Origin: Acidobacteriota bacterium
GTDB lineage: Bacteria; Acidobacteriota; Terriglobia; Acidoferrales; UBA7541
Direction: 5' to 3'
DNA length: 8,059 bases
Assembly (NCBI GenBank): GCA_019239815.1
Contig: JAFAZL010000645.1
Coordinates: 1-8,059, forward strand
Positions 7,264-8,059 of the stretch are shown here, in pieces (position 1 is the stretch's first letter; each line of letters begins with the position of its first letter). Both the position numbers and the translations under genes were made by a program. The notes under the pieces were generated by a model. That model was not told the origin of the DNA. It saw nothing but the letters and a program-made list of their open reading frames with translations, and searched no databases.

Positions 7264-7285
7264 TTGCTGGAAACAATTCCAGCAA
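7264..7285. repeat. Perfect 9-bp inverted repeat TTGCTGGAA-ACAA-TTCCAGCAA upstream of the last permease
   Basis: The two 9-nt arms are exact reverse complements around a 4-nt ACAA spacer, ending 56 nt before the ATG at 7342. There is no T-run after it. A direct repeat TAGTCC flanks it at 7256-7261 and 7294-7299. Its location in the leader, downstream of the probable terminator, fits an operator or a leader hairpin. I see no convincing promoter elements to place it against. Confidence 0.55.
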
Positions 7286-7332
7286 GAATACGTTAGTCCC
7301 TTAGGTGAGCCGCGTGCTTCGCGCGCTCATAC

Positions 7333-7337
7333 GGAGG
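7333..7337 (+). promoter_or_regulatory. Consensus Shine-Dalgarno for the last permease
   Basis: GGAGG ends 4 nt before the ATG at 7342. This and the conserved N-terminus (ALWQDVRFGVRML) starting at that codon settle the start. Confidence 0.8.
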
Positions 7338-7341
7338 AACG

Positions 7342-8059
7342 ATGCAGGCACTCTGGCAGGATGTACGTTTCGGCGTCCGGATGTTGATGAAGAACCGGCT
7401 CGTGTCGCTGGTCTGCATCGTGGCATTGGCGCTCGGCATCGGCGCGAATGCCGCCATCTTCAGCATGGCGGAAGCGTTCCTGCTGCATCCAGTTCCCTTC
7501 GAGAACGCCGACAGATACGTTGCGCTCCTCGACAAACACGCGCAAAGCGAAGGCGGCGGATTCGCGGCAGTCGATTACGTTCCAATCGCACCTGCGACCT
7601 ACTTTGATTGGAAAAAACAGGCCAAGTCGTTCGATCGCATCACCGCGTACATGTGGGACGAAGTGAACCTCACCGGCGATAGCGAGCCGCAGAAAGTCCA
7701 GGCATTTCACGTCGGGGCCAATTTCTTCGAGACGATCGGCGTGCCACTCGCCATGGGCCGCGCGTTCCTGCCGGAAGAGGAAGAAGTCGGCAAGGACCAG
7801 GAAATTATTCTGAGTCACGCGCTCTGGGAGCAGCGCTATGCCTCCGATCCAAAGATTCTTGGAAAAAACGTCAAGGTTGACGGAAAGAGCTTCACGGTTG
7901 TCGGAGTAATGAAAAAGGGATTCGACTATCCGATGCCGGCCGAAGCTTGGCTTCCTTTGTCTTTCACCACGAAGGACCGCGGGCGCCACGACAATCGCTG
8001 GCTCTTTCCGATCGGGCGTCTCGCGCCTGGGGTTTCATTTGAACAAGCGGCGGCGGAGA
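7342..8059 (+). CDS. ADOP/MacB-FtsX-like ABC permease, N-terminal part (3' end outside window)
   Basis: The first 239 residues of a fourth duplicated permease are present; the frame stays open to the window edge. The family signature is clear: ALWQDVRFGVRML at 3-15, a membrane helix at about 20-43, and LGIGAN at 31-36. A MacB-type periplasmic domain follows from about 45, with landmarks FDWKKQAKSFDRI at 88-100, GANFFETIGVPLAMGRAF at 125-142 and ILSHALWEQRYASDP at 156-170. A run of four glutamates sits at 145-148. The region at 60-105 (LLDKHAQSEGGG, then PATYFDW) is unlike the SESFSYP-containing segment of the two full-length permeases, so it belongs to a different ADOP subgroup. There is no permease prefix domain. 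A full protein of about 800 residues is expected. It probably has its own transcript, given the hairpins upstream. Substrate is unknown. Confidence 0.88.
   Translation, partial: MQALWQDVRFGVRMLMKNRLVSLVCIVALALGIGANAAIFSMAEAFLLHPVPFENADRYVALLDKHAQSEGGGFAAVDYVPIAPATYFDWKKQAKSFDRITAYMWDEVNLTGDSEPQKVQAFHVGANFFETIGVPLAMGRAFLPEEEEVGKDQEIILSHALWEQRYASDPKILGKNVKVDGKSFTVVGVMKKGFDYPMPAEAWLPLSFTTKDRGRHDNRWLFPIGRLAPGVSFEQAAAE

Noticed and set aside
7327..7989. A 220-codon open frame on the minus strand
   Set aside because: It is antisense to the N-terminal part of the last permease, whose signature and ribosome-binding site are clear.
6393..8059. A complete MacA-MacB-TolC style efflux operon
   Set aside because: No membrane-fusion protein or outer-membrane channel is encoded in the window, and the ATPase is not fused to a permease, so the genes are not called macA, macB or tolC.

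Overview
The window looks like chromosomal DNA of an Acidobacteriota bacterium (Terriglobia-like). It is GC-rich by eye, with compact same-strand genes and clear Shine-Dalgarno sites. It is almost entirely filled with long MacB/FtsX-type permeases that carry two permease halves in one chain. This architecture matches the family known as ADOP (Acidobacterial Duplicated Orphan Permease), which forms very large paralogous families in Acidobacteriota. The organism assignment rests on that family signature, not on any rRNA or marker gene.

Layout, all on the + strand: (1) 1-1051, the C-terminal part of an ADOP permease whose start lies upstream of the window. (2) 1060-3567, a complete 835-residue ADOP only 8 nt downstream. 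(3) 3680-6208, a complete 842-residue ADOP with a GTG start and a strong Shine-Dalgarno, after a 112-nt gap. (4) 6393-7106, a 237-residue ABC ATPase of the MacB/LolD type with every catalytic motif intact, after a 184-nt gap that is less GC-rich than the genes and holds a short tandem repeat. (5) 7342-8059, the N-terminal 239 residues of another ADOP from a different subgroup, after a 235-nt gap that holds two strong stem-loops and a third perfect inverted repeat. There are no tRNA, rRNA, CRISPR or insertion-sequence features, and no gap without a gene is longer than 235 nt.

The permeases probably sit in the inner membrane with two large periplasmic domains each, as in type VII (mechanotransmission) ABC systems. 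Each chain could on its own supply the equivalent of a MacB permease dimer, and the ATPase could power one or several of them. ADOP proteins were named 'orphan' because they are normally not next to ATPase genes, so an intact ATPase inside a run of at least four ADOPs is the most notable point here. No MacA-like adaptor or TolC-like outer-membrane protein is visible, and the substrate cannot be told from the sequence.

Smaller points of interest are the heptamer TTGCTGG, found as inverted pairs in the leaders of two of the permeases, a four-unit 7-bp repeat just before the ATPase ribosome-binding site, and a tandem pair of GC-rich hairpins just after the ATPase.
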